Source: Hymenobacter terricola
Lineage (GTDB): Bacteria; Bacteroidota; Bacteroidia; Cytophagales; Hymenobacteraceae
NCBI RefSeq assembly: GCF_017921975.2
Contig: NZ_JAGEMO020000001.1
Span: 558,001-622,000 of the forward strand
DNA: 64,000 nucleotides
Reading direction: 5' to 3'
Positions within the stretch are counted from its first letter, which is position 1; every line of letters starts with the position of its first letter. This document shows positions 33,294 through 42,440 of this stretch, one piece after another. The notes under the pieces were generated by a model, which saw only the letters and a program-made list of their open reading frames with translations, had not been told where the DNA came from and made no database searches. Position numbers and translations under genes: made by a program.

Positions 33294-35633
33294 CTAGATG
33301 TCCTTGTCGTCCAGGTCGGCGGGGTCGGGCGTGGCCATCTTTTGGTCGGCGGGGATGGTGTCGCGCTGGCCGCCGTAGTACTTCGAGCAGTCGATTTCGA
33401 TGCTGAGCGGCGCCGCTGGTTTGGGGAAGGGGCCCGTGTTGATGCCGATGCTCTTGTCCTTATACACCTTCTGCATGAAGAGGCCGTAGAGGGGCAGGGC
33501 CTCGCGGGCACCCTGGCCGTAAGCCCCGGTGCGGAAGTGGATGCTGCGGTCTTCGCCGCCCACCCACATGCCGCACACCAGGTCGGGGGTGATGCCCATG
33601 AACCAAGCGTCGGAATAGTTGCTGGTGGTGCCGGTTTTGGCCCCGATTTCATACGGGAATTTGAAGCCCGTGTGCAGGATGGTGCTGGTGCCGCCGGGCT
33701 CGGTGGTGCTGGCCTGCAGCATGTAGGTCATCAGGTAGGCGGTTTCCTCACTGAGCACTTCCTTGGTTTGGGGCACGAATTCGCGCAGCACGTTGCCGTT
33801 CTTGTCCTCGATGCGGGTGACCATGATGGGCGAGGTCCACACGCCTTTGTTGACGAAGGTGGCGTAGGCCCCGCACAGCTCGTAGATGCTGCAATCGGAG
33901 GTGCCGAAGCCCATGGAGGGCACCGCATCGATGGGGGAGGTGATGCCGAGACGCTTGGCGTAGGTGACGATGGTTTCGGGCGTGAGCTTCATCACCAGCC
34001 ACGCCGTAATGGAGTTCATGGAGCGGGCCAGGGCCTGGCGCAGGGTGAAGACACGGCCGGAGTAGCCGCCCTCGAAGTTGTGGGGGGTGTAGGCGGCGCG
34101 GCCGGCCACGGCGGGGAAGGTGGTGGCCACATCGGGCCGCGGGAAGCAGGGCGAATAGCCCTGATCGATGGCGGCCGTGTATACAATGGGCTTGAACGTG
34201 GAGCCCGGCTGGCGCTTGCCCTGCCGCACGTGGTCGAACTTGAAGAACTTGTAGTTGGGGCCACCTACCCAGGCCTTAATCTGGCCGTTGAGGGGGTTCA
34301 TGGCCATGAAGCCGGCTTGCAGGTAGCGCTTGTAGTAGGCCAGCGAATCGAGCGGCGACATGAGCATTTCCTTCTCGCCCTGCCAGGTGAATACCGGCAT
34401 CTTGTACTTCTTGTGCAGGTAGTAGTTCACCGAGTCGCGGTTGCCCTCGTAGATGTTCATCAGCGACTTGTAGCGCTGGGTGCGGCGCATGGAGTTGTTG
34501 AGGAAGTTGGGGATGACCTTGCCGGTTTCGTCGCGCCATGGCAGTTGGCCCTTCCAGTGAGCGGTGAACCACTTCTGCTGCAAAGCGAGGTGCTCGGCCA
34601 CCGATTTCTCGGCGTATTCCTGCATCCGGGAATCCACGGTGGTGTAGATTTTCAGTCCGTCGGAGTACAGGTCGTGGTCGGTTTCCCTGGCCCAGGCCAG
34701 CAGCGACTTCACCACCTCGGCCCGGAAGTAAGGGGCCAGTCCCTTGCTGGGGTTCTCCACGGAGTAGTGCAGCACAATGGCTTTGCCGGTATCCTGGGCC
34801 AGCTCAGCGTCGGTGATGTAGTTCGACTTGGCCATCTGGCGCAGCACCCAGTTGCGGCGCATCTTGGAGCGCACGGGGTGCAGCACGGGACTAAAGCGGC
34901 CGGGCGCGTTCACGATGCCCACCAGCGTGGCGGCCTCGGGCGTGCTTAGCTCCTTGGGCTTCTTGTTGAAGAAGGTTTTGGTGGCGGTGTTGATACCGAA
35001 GGAATTAGAGCCATACTCCACCGTGTTGAGGTACATGCGCATGATTTCGCGCTTGGTGTAGTTGCGCTCCAGACGGATGGCCAGAATCCACTCCTTGGTT
35101 TTGGTGATGAGCAGGCCCAGTTTGCCGGTGCCGTTCAGGGAGCCATCGTTGAGGTCGCCGCGGGTGCGGAACAGCACCTTGGCCACCTGCTGGGTGAGGG
35201 TGGAGCCGCCGCCGTTGTGGCTGAAGGTGAGCACGCCGGTCACGGCCCGCATCACGCTCTTGGCATCAATGCCGGAGTGCTGCTCGAAGCGCACGTCTTC
35301 GGTGGCAATCAGGGCGTCAATCAGGTTCTGGGGCAGGTCTTTGAACTCGACGGGGGTGCGGTTTTCGTGGAAGTACTTGCCCAGCAGCACGCCATCGGCC
35401 GAATAGATTTCCGAAGCCAGCTCCGAACGCGGGTTCTCCAGCGTTTTCAGGTTGGGCATGCGCCCGAACAGGTTCAGGAAGTTGCCGCTCACGGCCAGCA
35501 CAAACAGGCCCAGCCCCAGCACGCCGGCCCCGAATAGCAGCCACATGGTACGAACAAAGGCCGTGAACCGCCCCTTGCGCTCCGGTTTCAGGGGCATCGG
35601 CTTGGGACGGCGGGCGGGGGAGGAGGTCGGCAT
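33294..35633 (-). CDS. Class A penicillin-binding protein (PBP1A type)
   Basis: A 779-residue bifunctional peptidoglycan synthase anchored by one N-terminal helix (MWLLFGAGVLGLGLFVLAVS). The glycosyltransferase GT51 domain shows ATEDVRFEQHSGID with the catalytic Glu and GGSTLTQQVAK. The transpeptidase domain shows SxxK as GSTFKP, SxN as SMN and KTG as GAKTGTTSNYSDAWFMG. The ATG at 35633 (MPTSSPARRPKPM) was chosen. A TTG three codons upstream is less likely. The tail after the transpeptidase domain is short and acidic. Confidence 0.95.
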   Translation of the reverse strand: MPTSSPARRPKPMPLKPERKGRFTAFVRTMWLLFGAGVLGLGLFVLAVSGNFLNLFGRMPNLKTLENPRSELASEIYSADGVLLGKYFHENRTPVEFKDLPQNLIDALIATEDVRFEQHSGIDAKSVMRAVTGVLTFSHNGGGSTLTQQVAKVLFRTRGDLNDGSLNGTGKLGLLITKTKEWILAIRLERNYTKREIMRMYLNTVEYGSNSFGINTATKTFFNKKPKELSTPEAATLVGIVNAPGRFSPVLHPVRSKMRRNWVLRQMAKSNYITDAELAQDTGKAIVLHYSVENPSKGLAPYFRAEVVKSLLAWARETDHDLYSDGLKIYTTVDSRMQEYAEKSVAEHLALQQKWFTAHWKGQLPWRDETGKVIPNFLNNSMRRTQRYKSLMNIYEGNRDSVNYYLHKKYKMPVFTWQGEKEMLMSPLDSLAYYKRYLQAGFMAMNPLNGQIKAWVGGPNYKFFKFDHVRQGKRQPGSTFKPIVYTAAIDQGYSPCFPRPDVATTFPAVAGRAAYTPHNFEGGYSGRVFTLRQALARSMNSITAWLVMKLTPETIVTYAKRLGITSPIDAVPSMGFGTSDCSIYELCGAYATFVNKGVWTSPIMVTRIEDKNGNVLREFVPQTKEVLSEETAYLMTYMLQASTTEPGGTSTILHTGFKFPYEIGAKTGTTSNYSDAWFMGITPDLVCGMWVGGEDRSIHFRTGAYGQGAREALPLYGLFMQKVYKDKSIGINTGPFPKPAAPLSIEIDCSKYYGGQRDTIPADQKMATPDPADLDDKDI

Positions 35634-35660
35634 AAGTAGCAAAGACGGAAATAATTCAGC

Positions 35661-35694
35661 AAAAATAAAGCCCCCGGCGCGGGCCGGAGGCTTT
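35661..35694 (-). terminator. Rho-independent terminator after sprE/porW
   Basis: The AAAGCCxCCGGC-type stem at 35668-35694 is followed on the minus strand by TTTATTTTT (35661-35669). It lies between the sprE stop and the start of the PBP gene. Confidence 0.8.
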
Positions 35695-35717
35695 CGGGCG
35701 TTTCGGGCCCGAAAAAC

Positions 35718-38700
35718 TCATTTGTACACGCGCTGGTAAAAACTCAAATACCCGGCCAAATCACCGGAAGATTGCAGCAGTGCAAGGTTTTCCAGGCTGA
35801 TAACCAGGGTTTGATAGCCGGCCCCGCGCAGCCGGGCCAGCGGCGACTGCGGCCCGCGCAGCTTGGTGGCGTAGCTCTGGGCCACCTTGGCACCCGGCAG
35901 CGCCCGCACCACAAACAAGTCCTGGTCGGTCCCGAGCGTCGGGGTTTCGATTTGCAGGTTGTTGGCCCGGAAAAACCGGTTGTTGTAGGTGCCCAGCTGC
36001 GTAGCCAAATCCGTAGCCGCCGGCGAGCTTTTGGGGAATACCAGCACCACCGCGTGGGCCCCGCTCAGCTGCGTAACGTAGGCCGTGGCCGGGGCCGAAG
36101 ACGCCGTGCTGGCCCCCGCCGTGGTGGGCGTAGGGCTGCCCCCAACTGGCGAAGGCGCCGGAGTAGTGGCCGACGCGGCACCGGGCGCTCCCACCACGGG
36201 CGCCGGAGCCGGAGCGCCCGGCGCTGCGCTTGGAGGGGCTGTTTTAGTTGTCGGGGCGGGGCCAGCCGAGCCACTGGGTACTACCGCTTCCGGCTTGGTG
36301 GCGGCTTTGGGCGCGGGCGTGGCGGGAGCCGGCACCGGCACCGGTGCGCCCAATGCCTTCGCCGGGCTCTCATCTTCCCGGTAGAAAATGCGCAGGCGGT
36401 TGTCGACCTCGCCGGGGCGAAATATCGATACCACAGGCTTTTCGGTCGATGCCAGCGCGCCGGTTATCTGCCCCGTTTCCTGCTTCTTGTAGGTGTCAAC
36501 CATCGCCTGGGCCTTGAGCACCAGCGGGCTATTGGGGTAGTCCTGGTAAAACTTTTCGATGGACGAGCGCGCCGTGAGCGGCGGCTGCGTGCGGATGACG
36601 AGCAGCGTTTTCAGGTAAGCCACCCGGTCGTTCAGGTCACTCTTGGGGTACAGCTTTTCGGTACGGGCCAGCACCGCTGAAGCTTTCCGAAATTCCTGAT
36701 TTTTGTAGTAGAGGAAAGCTGAGTCGACGCGGCTGGCCACGGCGTTGTGCAGGGCCTGCTCGTGCTCGCGGTAGAGCGGGTCCGCAATCAGCTTGGCGTA
36801 GATAGACGTCGGGAACTCGCGCTGGAGCGCCGCCGCGTACTGCGCCATTTTGGCGGCGTCGGGCTTGTCTTTGTTGTAGAGATAGAGCAGGTAGTAAGCA
36901 TCGGGGGCGTGTTCGCCGCGCACGTAGCGGGTCACCTGCTTGTCGTAGGTGTCGAAGCCTTTTTCGCGCTCTTTCAGCTGCTCTTTGTAGATGCCGGCCA
37001 ACTCGTACAGCGCCGCTTCCACCTGCTTATCCGATGCCTGTAGCTGCGCCGGAGTAAAGGGAATGTCCTTGCGGTATTGCGCCACCAAGGCATTTTTCTC
37101 GGCGTCGGGGTTGGCCGCTGCGGCAGTCGCGGCCGAATCGGGCCGGCCACCGTTCACCCGCGTCTGGCCGTTGCCGGTGATGGCCACGGGCACGCCGCCA
37201 TTGGCCTGCGCATTGGGCGAGCTGCTGGCCTGGCGGCTGGTGCGCCAGTTGTCCTGCAATTGCCGGTCGCCAAACTTGCGGATGAAATCGGCGCGCGCCG
37301 TACCCAAAGTGGCCGGATTATCAAAATACCACACCCCGGCCGAGGCCGTAGCGGTGGGGTCAAAAGACAGCGGGTCGACGGCACTGGCCCCACCGAGCAA
37401 AGAGCTGGGGGCGCTGCTTTGCGGCCGCGCAGCAAATTCGGCTGCCTGGGCCTGCGTTTTTTGCTGCGCGGCCAGCCGGGCGGCCTCCTTCTTTTTGGCC
37501 ACAATCTCCGCCTCAGCATACACGCCCAGCTGCTGGTCCAGCGCGTCTTTGCTCAGCTTGGCCAGGGCCTGCAGGCTGTCCTGCGTTTCAATGATGGTGT
37601 ATTGCTTGGCGAAATCTTTCAGAATGTCACTGCGCTCCTTGATGGCGATGTAGTTGCGGGCGTCTTTGGCCAGGTTCTGCACCGTGCTGTCGTAGTAGGC
37701 CGCCGCGAGGCGGTATTTCTGCAGGTTTTCGTAGTAGATGCGGCCTGCCAATAGGTAAGTGTAGCTCTTTTGCAGCCGGTTGGTGGTGGTGGCTTTGATG
37801 GACTGGCGCAGCAGTTTCAGCGCTTCCGGGTAGTTCTTTTCGCGGTAGTTCAGCCGCGCCATCTCGTAGTAAATTTTGTCGCGGTAGTCCTTATTCTTCA
37901 GGTCTTTCAGCAAGCCTGCGAAGTTCTTGTCCAGCCGTGCCCGGTCCTGCGTGCTCAGGTCCGACACCTGCGCCATCATCAGCTTGGACTGAAAATCAAG
38001 CTCATACGGCGGATTGCGGGCCAGAATCTGGTCGAGCTGGTCGTAGGCCTTCTTGTTATCGCCCGCATCCTGGTAGAGCTGCGCCAGAATATAGCGCGTC
38101 CGCGACCGTTCGTTCTTGAATTCAATCAGCGGAATGGCCTTTTCCAGCTGCGGAATGGCTTTGGCCGGCTCGTCGATTCGGATGTAATAGTCGGCGCGGG
38201 TCAGGAACAGCTGGCGGGCATCCTGCGGCAGGCCGGTTTCCTTGTCCAGCAAGTCCGACACCGCTTTGGCATTCTCAAACTCGCCCTTCGCCACGAAGGT
38301 GCGCATCAGTCCAATCAAGGCTTCGTGCTGAGCATTAGCGTCCTTGCTGGTCGAGTTGACGTACTTAAATGTCAGGGCCGCGTCATCGAACTGCATCTGG
38401 TAAAACCGCGCCCAGCCCACCAGTACGTAAGCATCATCAGTCCAGTCGGAACCCGGCCGGTGCTGAATCGGCATCGAAGCCTTTTTGATGATGTCGTTCA
38501 ACTCGGCCCGGCTGGCGCGCACGGTGCCGCTGTCCAGCGTCGGAAACAGGGGCAGCGTCTGGTTGTAGTCGTTCACGCGGCCGGCGTAGAGCTTGTCTTC
38601 CGTGGCGTGCAGCTTCTCGCGGGCCAGAAAGTACGCGTTGTCGCGCGCCGCTACGTTGTTGAACGCGTGCGATACCAGGTTTTTATCCGACGCGCAGCCC

Positions 38701-38792
38701 GCCGCGCCCAGCCCCAGCAGGAAGACGAGCAGCGCGGCCCAGCGATGTATCAGCAGATGGTGTGTCAAAGCCAAGAGAAAGGATGAAAGCAA
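35718..38792 (-). CDS. sprE: SprE/PorW-type T9SS periplasmic TPR lipoprotein
   Basis: A 1024-residue lipoprotein with lipobox LGAAGC (C33). The start appears to be a TTG, because no ATG or GTG precedes the signal sequence. The family start ASDKNLVSHAFNNVAARDNAYFLAREK and many TPR motifs fill the first 400 residues (SDWTDDAYVLVGWARFYQMQ, YILAQLYQDAGDNKKAYDQL). A middle helical part, a Pro/Ala-rich linker (about 840-925) and a C-terminal globular domain (HAVVLVFPKSSPAATDLATQL) complete it. SprE/PorW is needed for T9SS secretion and contacts the PorKN ring or translocon partners. It is located about 4.5 kb from gldN, divergent from the ATP synthase operon. Confidence 0.9.
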   Translation of the reverse strand: MLSSFLLALTHHLLIHRWAALLVFLLGLGAAGCASDKNLVSHAFNNVAARDNAYFLAREKLHATEDKLYAGRVNDYNQTLPLFPTLDSGTVRASRAELNDIIKKASMPIQHRPGSDWTDDAYVLVGWARFYQMQFDDAALTFKYVNSTSKDANAQHEALIGLMRTFVAKGEFENAKAVSDLLDKETGLPQDARQLFLTRADYYIRIDEPAKAIPQLEKAIPLIEFKNERSRTRYILAQLYQDAGDNKKAYDQLDQILARNPPYELDFQSKLMMAQVSDLSTQDRARLDKNFAGLLKDLKNKDYRDKIYYEMARLNYREKNYPEALKLLRQSIKATTTNRLQKSYTYLLAGRIYYENLQKYRLAAAYYDSTVQNLAKDARNYIAIKERSDILKDFAKQYTIIETQDSLQALAKLSKDALDQQLGVYAEAEIVAKKKEAARLAAQQKTQAQAAEFAARPQSSAPSSLLGGASAVDPLSFDPTATASAGVWYFDNPATLGTARADFIRKFGDRQLQDNWRTSRQASSSPNAQANGGVPVAITGNGQTRVNGGRPDSAATAAAANPDAEKNALVAQYRKDIPFTPAQLQASDKQVEAALYELAGIYKEQLKEREKGFDTYDKQVTRYVRGEHAPDAYYLLYLYNKDKPDAAKMAQYAAALQREFPTSIYAKLIADPLYREHEQALHNAVASRVDSAFLYYKNQEFRKASAVLARTEKLYPKSDLNDRVAYLKTLLVIRTQPPLTARSSIEKFYQDYPNSPLVLKAQAMVDTYKKQETGQITGALASTEKPVVSIFRPGEVDNRLRIFYREDESPAKALGAPVPVPAPATPAPKAATKPEAVVPSGSAGPAPTTKTAPPSAAPGAPAPAPVVGAPGAASATTPAPSPVGGSPTPTTAGASTASSAPATAYVTQLSGAHAVVLVFPKSSPAATDLATQLGTYNNRFFRANNLQIETPTLGTDQDLFVVRALPGAKVAQSYATKLRGPQSPLARLRGAGYQTLVISLENLALLQSSGDLAGYLSFYQRVYK

Positions 38793-38974
38793 GCCGTCGC
38801 GCCCGGAACGCCCAACGCGCCCCGAAATGTTCGCACACGCCGGTTGGCTAACGTAGCCGGAAGGGTAAAATTACGTTTTTTCATTTCAGCCAGCGCTTTC
38901 CCGTGTCATGTTGGCGCGTTTGCCCGGATTTTGCCCGTTACCTTGCCGTCATTGTCCCTTATTTCCCACCCGCC

Positions 38975-39202
38975 ATGTCGCCCGAAAAGCCCAAGACCGA
39001 TTCTTCCGCCGACCAGGCCAGCAACGTGGCCAAATACTCCGGCATTGCCTTCACCATGCTGGCCATCATTGGCCTTAGCGCCTGGTTTGGTACTTGGCTC
39101 GATGGCCACTACCACAACAAAACGCCTTATTACACAGTAAGTTTGATGCTGGTAGGCCTGTTTGTGGCGCTCTACCAAGTCATTCGCTCGCTGACCAAAT
39201 AA
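38975..39202 (+). CDS. AtpZ/AtpI-like small membrane protein
   Basis: A 75-residue protein with two helices (SGIAFTMLAIIGLSAWFGTWL and YYTVSLMLVGLFVALYQVI). The start is MSPEKPKTDSSADQ. The frame extends upstream to 38903 without conserved sequence. It is the first gene of the ATP synthase operon. AtpZ and AtpI proteins assist c-ring assembly or Mg2+ supply. The next gene starts six bases after its stop. Confidence 0.85.
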   Translation: MSPEKPKTDSSADQASNVAKYSGIAFTMLAIIGLSAWFGTWLDGHYHNKTPYYTVSLMLVGLFVALYQVIRSLTK

Positions 39203-39207
39203 TTCTA

Positions 39208-39603
39208 ATGCCCCGATTCCTGCTGCACTTAGCTTTATTTACGCTTGCCCTGGCCGCCATTATCTACCTGTTGGGCGCGCAGTTCGGCCCGCACATCATC
39301 CACCCCTACACCGGGCGCGTGCTGCTGCTGTTGGCGGTGCTCACGGGCGGCACGTACTACCTCACCGCCCGCGTCACGGCCCTCAAGCAGGATTACTTTA
39401 TCGCCGCTTATTTCGGTGGGGTCGTGCTGCGGTTTCTGGGGTCAGTGTTGGTGCTGGGCATCTACTTATACCGGGCCGGCGGGGGGCGCGACCAGGGCAC
39501 CGCGAGCCTGCTTATTGCCTTCTTCGTCCTGTACTTTTTGTATGCTGGGTTTGAAATTTGGGCTATCCTTAGTAACTTGCGCCCGTTTTCAAAATCAGGG
39601 TAA
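39208..39603 (+). CDS. ATP synthase subunit I-like membrane protein
   Basis: A 131-residue protein with four hydrophobic segments (FLLHLALFTLALAAIIYLLG, RVLLLLAVLTGGTYYLTA, FGGVVLRFLGSVLVLGIYLY, LLIAFFVLYFLYAGFEIWAI). In Bacteroidota such a gene sits between the AtpZ-like gene and atpB, and it resembles AtpI in topology only. The start ATG at 39208 is set by the upstream stop. It probably helps F0 assembly. Confidence 0.75.
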   Translation: MPRFLLHLALFTLALAAIIYLLGAQFGPHIIHPYTGRVLLLLAVLTGGTYYLTARVTALKQDYFIAAYFGGVVLRFLGSVLVLGIYLYRAGGGRDQGTASLLIAFFVLYFLYAGFEIWAILSNLRPFSKSG

Positions 39604-39650
39604 TTGGAGTTCCGGCCCCTTTCGCCGCCTTCGCCCCTAAGTCTGACTGA

Positions 39651-40724
39651 ATGAAGCATTTACTGCTCGCCCTCTGTTTTCTCCTCACTTTGCCTTCATT
39701 TGCTCAGCAGCCCGAAACGGCTGTTGCTGAAGGAGCCAAGTCGGAAAATTTCGACCCCGGCAAAGTCATCATGGAGCACGTTGCCGACAACCATGAATGG
39801 CACTTCGCCACGCTGGGTGACGAGCACACGGGGACCCACATCACCCTGCCGCTGCCCGTTATTGCTTACCAGCCTGCGCACGGCCTATCGGTGTTTTCGT
39901 CCAGCAAGCTGCACGACTCCGAAACCCATACCTACGGCACCGTCAAGCTGGAGGAGAGCAAGCTCGTCAGCACCGACGGCACCCCACTTTACGATTTTTC
40001 CATCACCAAGAACGTGGCCTCGCTCATGCTGAGCTGCCTGATTCTGATTCTGATTTTCCGGACCGTAGCCAGTGGCTACAGCACCCGCAAGGGCGGTGCG
40101 CCCAAAGGGGTGCAGTCCATGCTGGAGCCCATCGTCCTGTTCATTCGCGACGAAGTGGCCAAGAAAAGCATCGGCCCCAAGTACGAGCGCTACATGCCGT
40201 ACCTGCTCACCATCTTCTTCTTCATCTGGTTCAACAACCTGCTGGGTCTCACGCCCGGCGCGGCCAACCTGAGCGGCAACATCACCGTGACGTTTATGCT
40301 GGCCGTGGCCACGCTGCTCATCACCCTGTTCAGCTCGAACAAGTACTACTGGGGCCACATCTTCCGCCCGCCGGGCGTGCCGCTGTTGTTGTTGCCCATC
40401 ATCGTGCCGGTTGAGATTGCGGGCATTTTCATCAAGCCGATTTCGCTGATGGTTCGTCTGTTTGCCAACATCACGGCCGGGCACATCATTGTTCTGAGCT
40501 TCATCAGCCTGATATTCCTGTTCAAGGCGGCCACCGTAGGCGTCGTTGCTATTCCTTTCGCGCTGTTCATCAGCTTACTGGAACTGCTGGTGGCCTTGCT
40601 GCAGGCGTACATATTCACGCTGCTGTCGGCCATGTACATCGGCGGTGCGGTGGAAGACCACCACGATTCCGACTTCCAGATGGGCTACGACGACGGCTCG
40701 GAAGGTGCCCCGGCCGCCCACTAA
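39651..40724 (+). CDS. atpB: F0F1 ATP synthase subunit a
   Basis: A 357-residue F0 stator subunit. The signal peptide MKHLLLALCFLLTLPSFAQQ and an extracytoplasmic extension of about 90 residues precede the helices. This extension is usual in Bacteroidota and absent in E. coli. The essential arginine lies in KPISLMVRLFANITAGH. FNNLLGLTPGAANLSGN and LVALLQAYIFTLLSAMYI are further family motifs. It is followed after 89 bases by atpE. Confidence 0.97.
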   Translation: MKHLLLALCFLLTLPSFAQQPETAVAEGAKSENFDPGKVIMEHVADNHEWHFATLGDEHTGTHITLPLPVIAYQPAHGLSVFSSSKLHDSETHTYGTVKLEESKLVSTDGTPLYDFSITKNVASLMLSCLILILIFRTVASGYSTRKGGAPKGVQSMLEPIVLFIRDEVAKKSIGPKYERYMPYLLTIFFFIWFNNLLGLTPGAANLSGNITVTFMLAVATLLITLFSSNKYYWGHIFRPPGVPLLLLPIIVPVEIAGIFIKPISLMVRLFANITAGHIIVLSFISLIFLFKAATVGVVAIPFALFISLLELLVALLQAYIFTLLSAMYIGGAVEDHHDSDFQMGYDDGSEGAPAAH

Positions 40725-40813
40725 TTCACGTTTTTCCTGCGAACTCACGGCGCTCCTCCCCCCAGTCGTGACTAGCTGACTTTCAATTTTTCTTTTTTCT
40801 TTTTTCCAAGTTT

Positions 40814-41086
40814 ATGCTTCTTTCTTTGTTCTTGCAGGCTGTGGCCGCAGTAGCTGGCAACGGTAACAACCTCGCTGTAATGGGTGCCTGTATTGGTGCT
40901 GGTCTGGTGGCCCTGGGTGCTGGTGTTGGTATCGGCCGCATCGGCGGTAGCGCCATGGACGCCATTGGCCGCCAGCCCGATGCTTCGGGTAAAATCCAGA
41001 CGGTAATGCTGATTGCCGCTGCTCTTATCGAAGGTCTGGCCCTGTTCGCAGTGGTAGTCTGCCTGCTGGTGAGCTTCAAGCTGTAG
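40814..41086 (+). CDS. atpE: F0F1 ATP synthase subunit c
   Basis: A 90-residue proteolipid of two helices joined by the GRQPDASGKIQ loop. The ion-binding Glu is in AALIEGLALFAVVVCLL. The surrounding residues look like a proton type rather than a Na+ type (no Glu-Ser pair), which is inference. Helix 1 is Gly-rich (GAGLVALGAGVGIGRIGGSA). A pyrimidine-rich leader precedes it. Confidence 0.97.
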   Translation: MLLSLFLQAVAAVAGNGNNLAVMGACIGAGLVALGAGVGIGRIGGSAMDAIGRQPDASGKIQTVMLIAAALIEGLALFAVVVCLLVSFKL

Positions 41087-41106
41087 AAGTAGCCGCTACA
41101 AGTTCG

Positions 41107-41160
41107 GCAGCCCGCTGGCGCGTCCGCCCCTCGCGGCGCGGCGCGGGCTGCTTTTCTTTT
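41107..41160 (+). terminator. Possible attenuator between atpE and atpF
   Basis: GCAGCCCGC (41107-41115) pairs with GCGGGCTGC (41143-41151) and is followed by TTTTCTTTT. Inside the operon it could lower expression of downstream genes relative to subunit c, or be an RNA-processing site. Confidence 0.55.
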
Positions 41161-41181
41161 CACTGCTAACCTACTGATTCG

Positions 41182-41676
41182 ATGGACTTAATCACCCCCC
41201 AATTAGGCCTGCTGTTTTGGCAGACAATCCTATTTTTACTCCTCCTCTTCGTCCTGACCAAGTTCGCCTGGAAGCCCATTATGGCCGGGCTGCGTGAGCG
41301 GGAAGACAGCATCGAAAGCGCCCTGCGCATGGCCGACCAGGCCAAAATCGAGATGCAGCAGCTGAAAGCCGGCAACGAAAAATTGCTCGCCGACGCCCGC
41401 CAGGAGCGCGACCGCATGATGCAGGAAGCCCAGGTTATGGTCAACCAATTCCGCGAAACGGAAAAGACCAAAGCCGTGGAAGAAGCCAACCGCATCACGC
41501 AGCAAGCCCGCGAAGCCATTCAGACCGAGAAGAACGCCGCGCTGGCCGAGGTGAAAAATACCGCCGCCCAGCTGTCGGTTGACATCGCCGAGCGCATCCT
41601 GCGCCGCGAATTGAGCGAGCCGGCCGCTCAAACGCAGCTGGTGGATTCGTATTTGAAAGACGTTAAATTGAATTAG
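41182..41676 (+). CDS. atpF: F0F1 ATP synthase subunit b
   Basis: A 164-residue stator stalk. One N-terminal helix (LLFWQTILFLLLLFVLTKFAW) is followed by a long charged helix (REREDSIESALRMADQAK to VDIAERILRRELSEPA) that dimerises and contacts delta. Normal length. There is no second b or b' gene nearby. Confidence 0.96.
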   Translation: MDLITPQLGLLFWQTILFLLLLFVLTKFAWKPIMAGLREREDSIESALRMADQAKIEMQQLKAGNEKLLADARQERDRMMQEAQVMVNQFRETEKTKAVEEANRITQQAREAIQTEKNAALAEVKNTAAQLSVDIAERILRRELSEPAAQTQLVDSYLKDVKLN

Positions 41677-41680
41677 TTGC

Positions 41681-41760
41681 TGGTTGTTAGTTGTCGGTTG
41701 ATGGGTCGTGCAAACGGCTATAACCAACGGACCTGACAACTAACAACAACCAACTGACAA
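41681..41760. repeat. Dispersed intergenic inverted repeat, copy 2
   Basis: GTTGTTAGTTGTC (41683-41695) pairs perfectly with GACAACTAACAAC (41735-41747). It shares a 15-mer with the element at 14658. It lies between atpF and atpH. Confidence 0.8.
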
Positions 41761-41772
41761 CTAAAACATACT

Positions 41773-42333
41773 ATGGCTGACCAACGAGTAGCGGCCCGCT
41801 ACGCCAAGTCGCTCCTCGACTTGGGCAAGGAGATGGGCACCCTGGATTCGGTGAAGGCGGACATGGACTTGCTCGGCAAGACCGTGGCCGAAAGCCGTGA
41901 GCTTCGCCTGTTGCTGCGCAACCCGATTGTGAAGCACGACAAGAAGCTCGCCATCCTCACTGCCATTTTCAAGGGCAAGGTGTCGGACGTTACCATGCGC
42001 TTCTTCACCATCCTCACCCAGAAAAACCGGGAGTCGGCGCTGGAAGGAATGGGCACCGAGTTTCAGGTGCAGTACAATGCCATGCAGGGCATCCAGATGG
42101 CCGAGGTGACCTCGGCTACGCCACTCACGCCGGCCTCGCGGGCTGAGATGGAGAAGCTGGTGACCGAGCAAACCGGCCTGACTCAGGTGAAACTCACCGA
42201 GAAAGTGGACGCGGACCTCATCGGTGGCTTCGTGCTGCGGGTGGGCGATATCCAGATTGATGATTCGGTGCGCACCAGCCTACGGAAGATGCGCATCTCT
42301 TTGCAGGAAAATACTTATCAACAGAAGGTGTGA
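41773..42333 (+). CDS. atpH: F0F1 ATP synthase subunit delta
   Basis: A 186-residue F1 subunit linking the b stalk to the alpha-beta crown. Family landmarks are RVAARYAKSLLDLGKEMG at the start, LRNPIVKHDKKLAILTAIF, and the C-terminal LTEKVDADLIGGFVLRVGD followed by IDDSVRTSLRKMR. Normal length and position between b and alpha. Confidence 0.96.
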   Translation: MADQRVAARYAKSLLDLGKEMGTLDSVKADMDLLGKTVAESRELRLLLRNPIVKHDKKLAILTAIFKGKVSDVTMRFFTILTQKNRESALEGMGTEFQVQYNAMQGIQMAEVTSATPLTPASRAEMEKLVTEQTGLTQVKLTEKVDADLIGGFVLRVGDIQIDDSVRTSLRKMRISLQENTYQQKV

Positions 42334-42344
42334 TGAGGTCTTTG

Positions 42345-42423
42345 GTGATGAGGTAATGATGTGACCGGCCGCCGGTTTTTTTATTACTTACCTCATTACC
42401 CCATCACTCCATTACCTCATCAC
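42345..42423. repeat. 14-bp inverted repeat between atpH and atpA
   Basis: GTGATGAGGTAATG (42345-42358) pairs perfectly with CATTACCTCATCAC (42410-42423). Short repeats of GATGAGGTAATG recur inside. A small ACCGG/CCGGT hairpin with seven T residues sits in the loop. Confidence 0.8.
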
Positions 42424-42440
42424 ATTAGATTCCCAAATAA

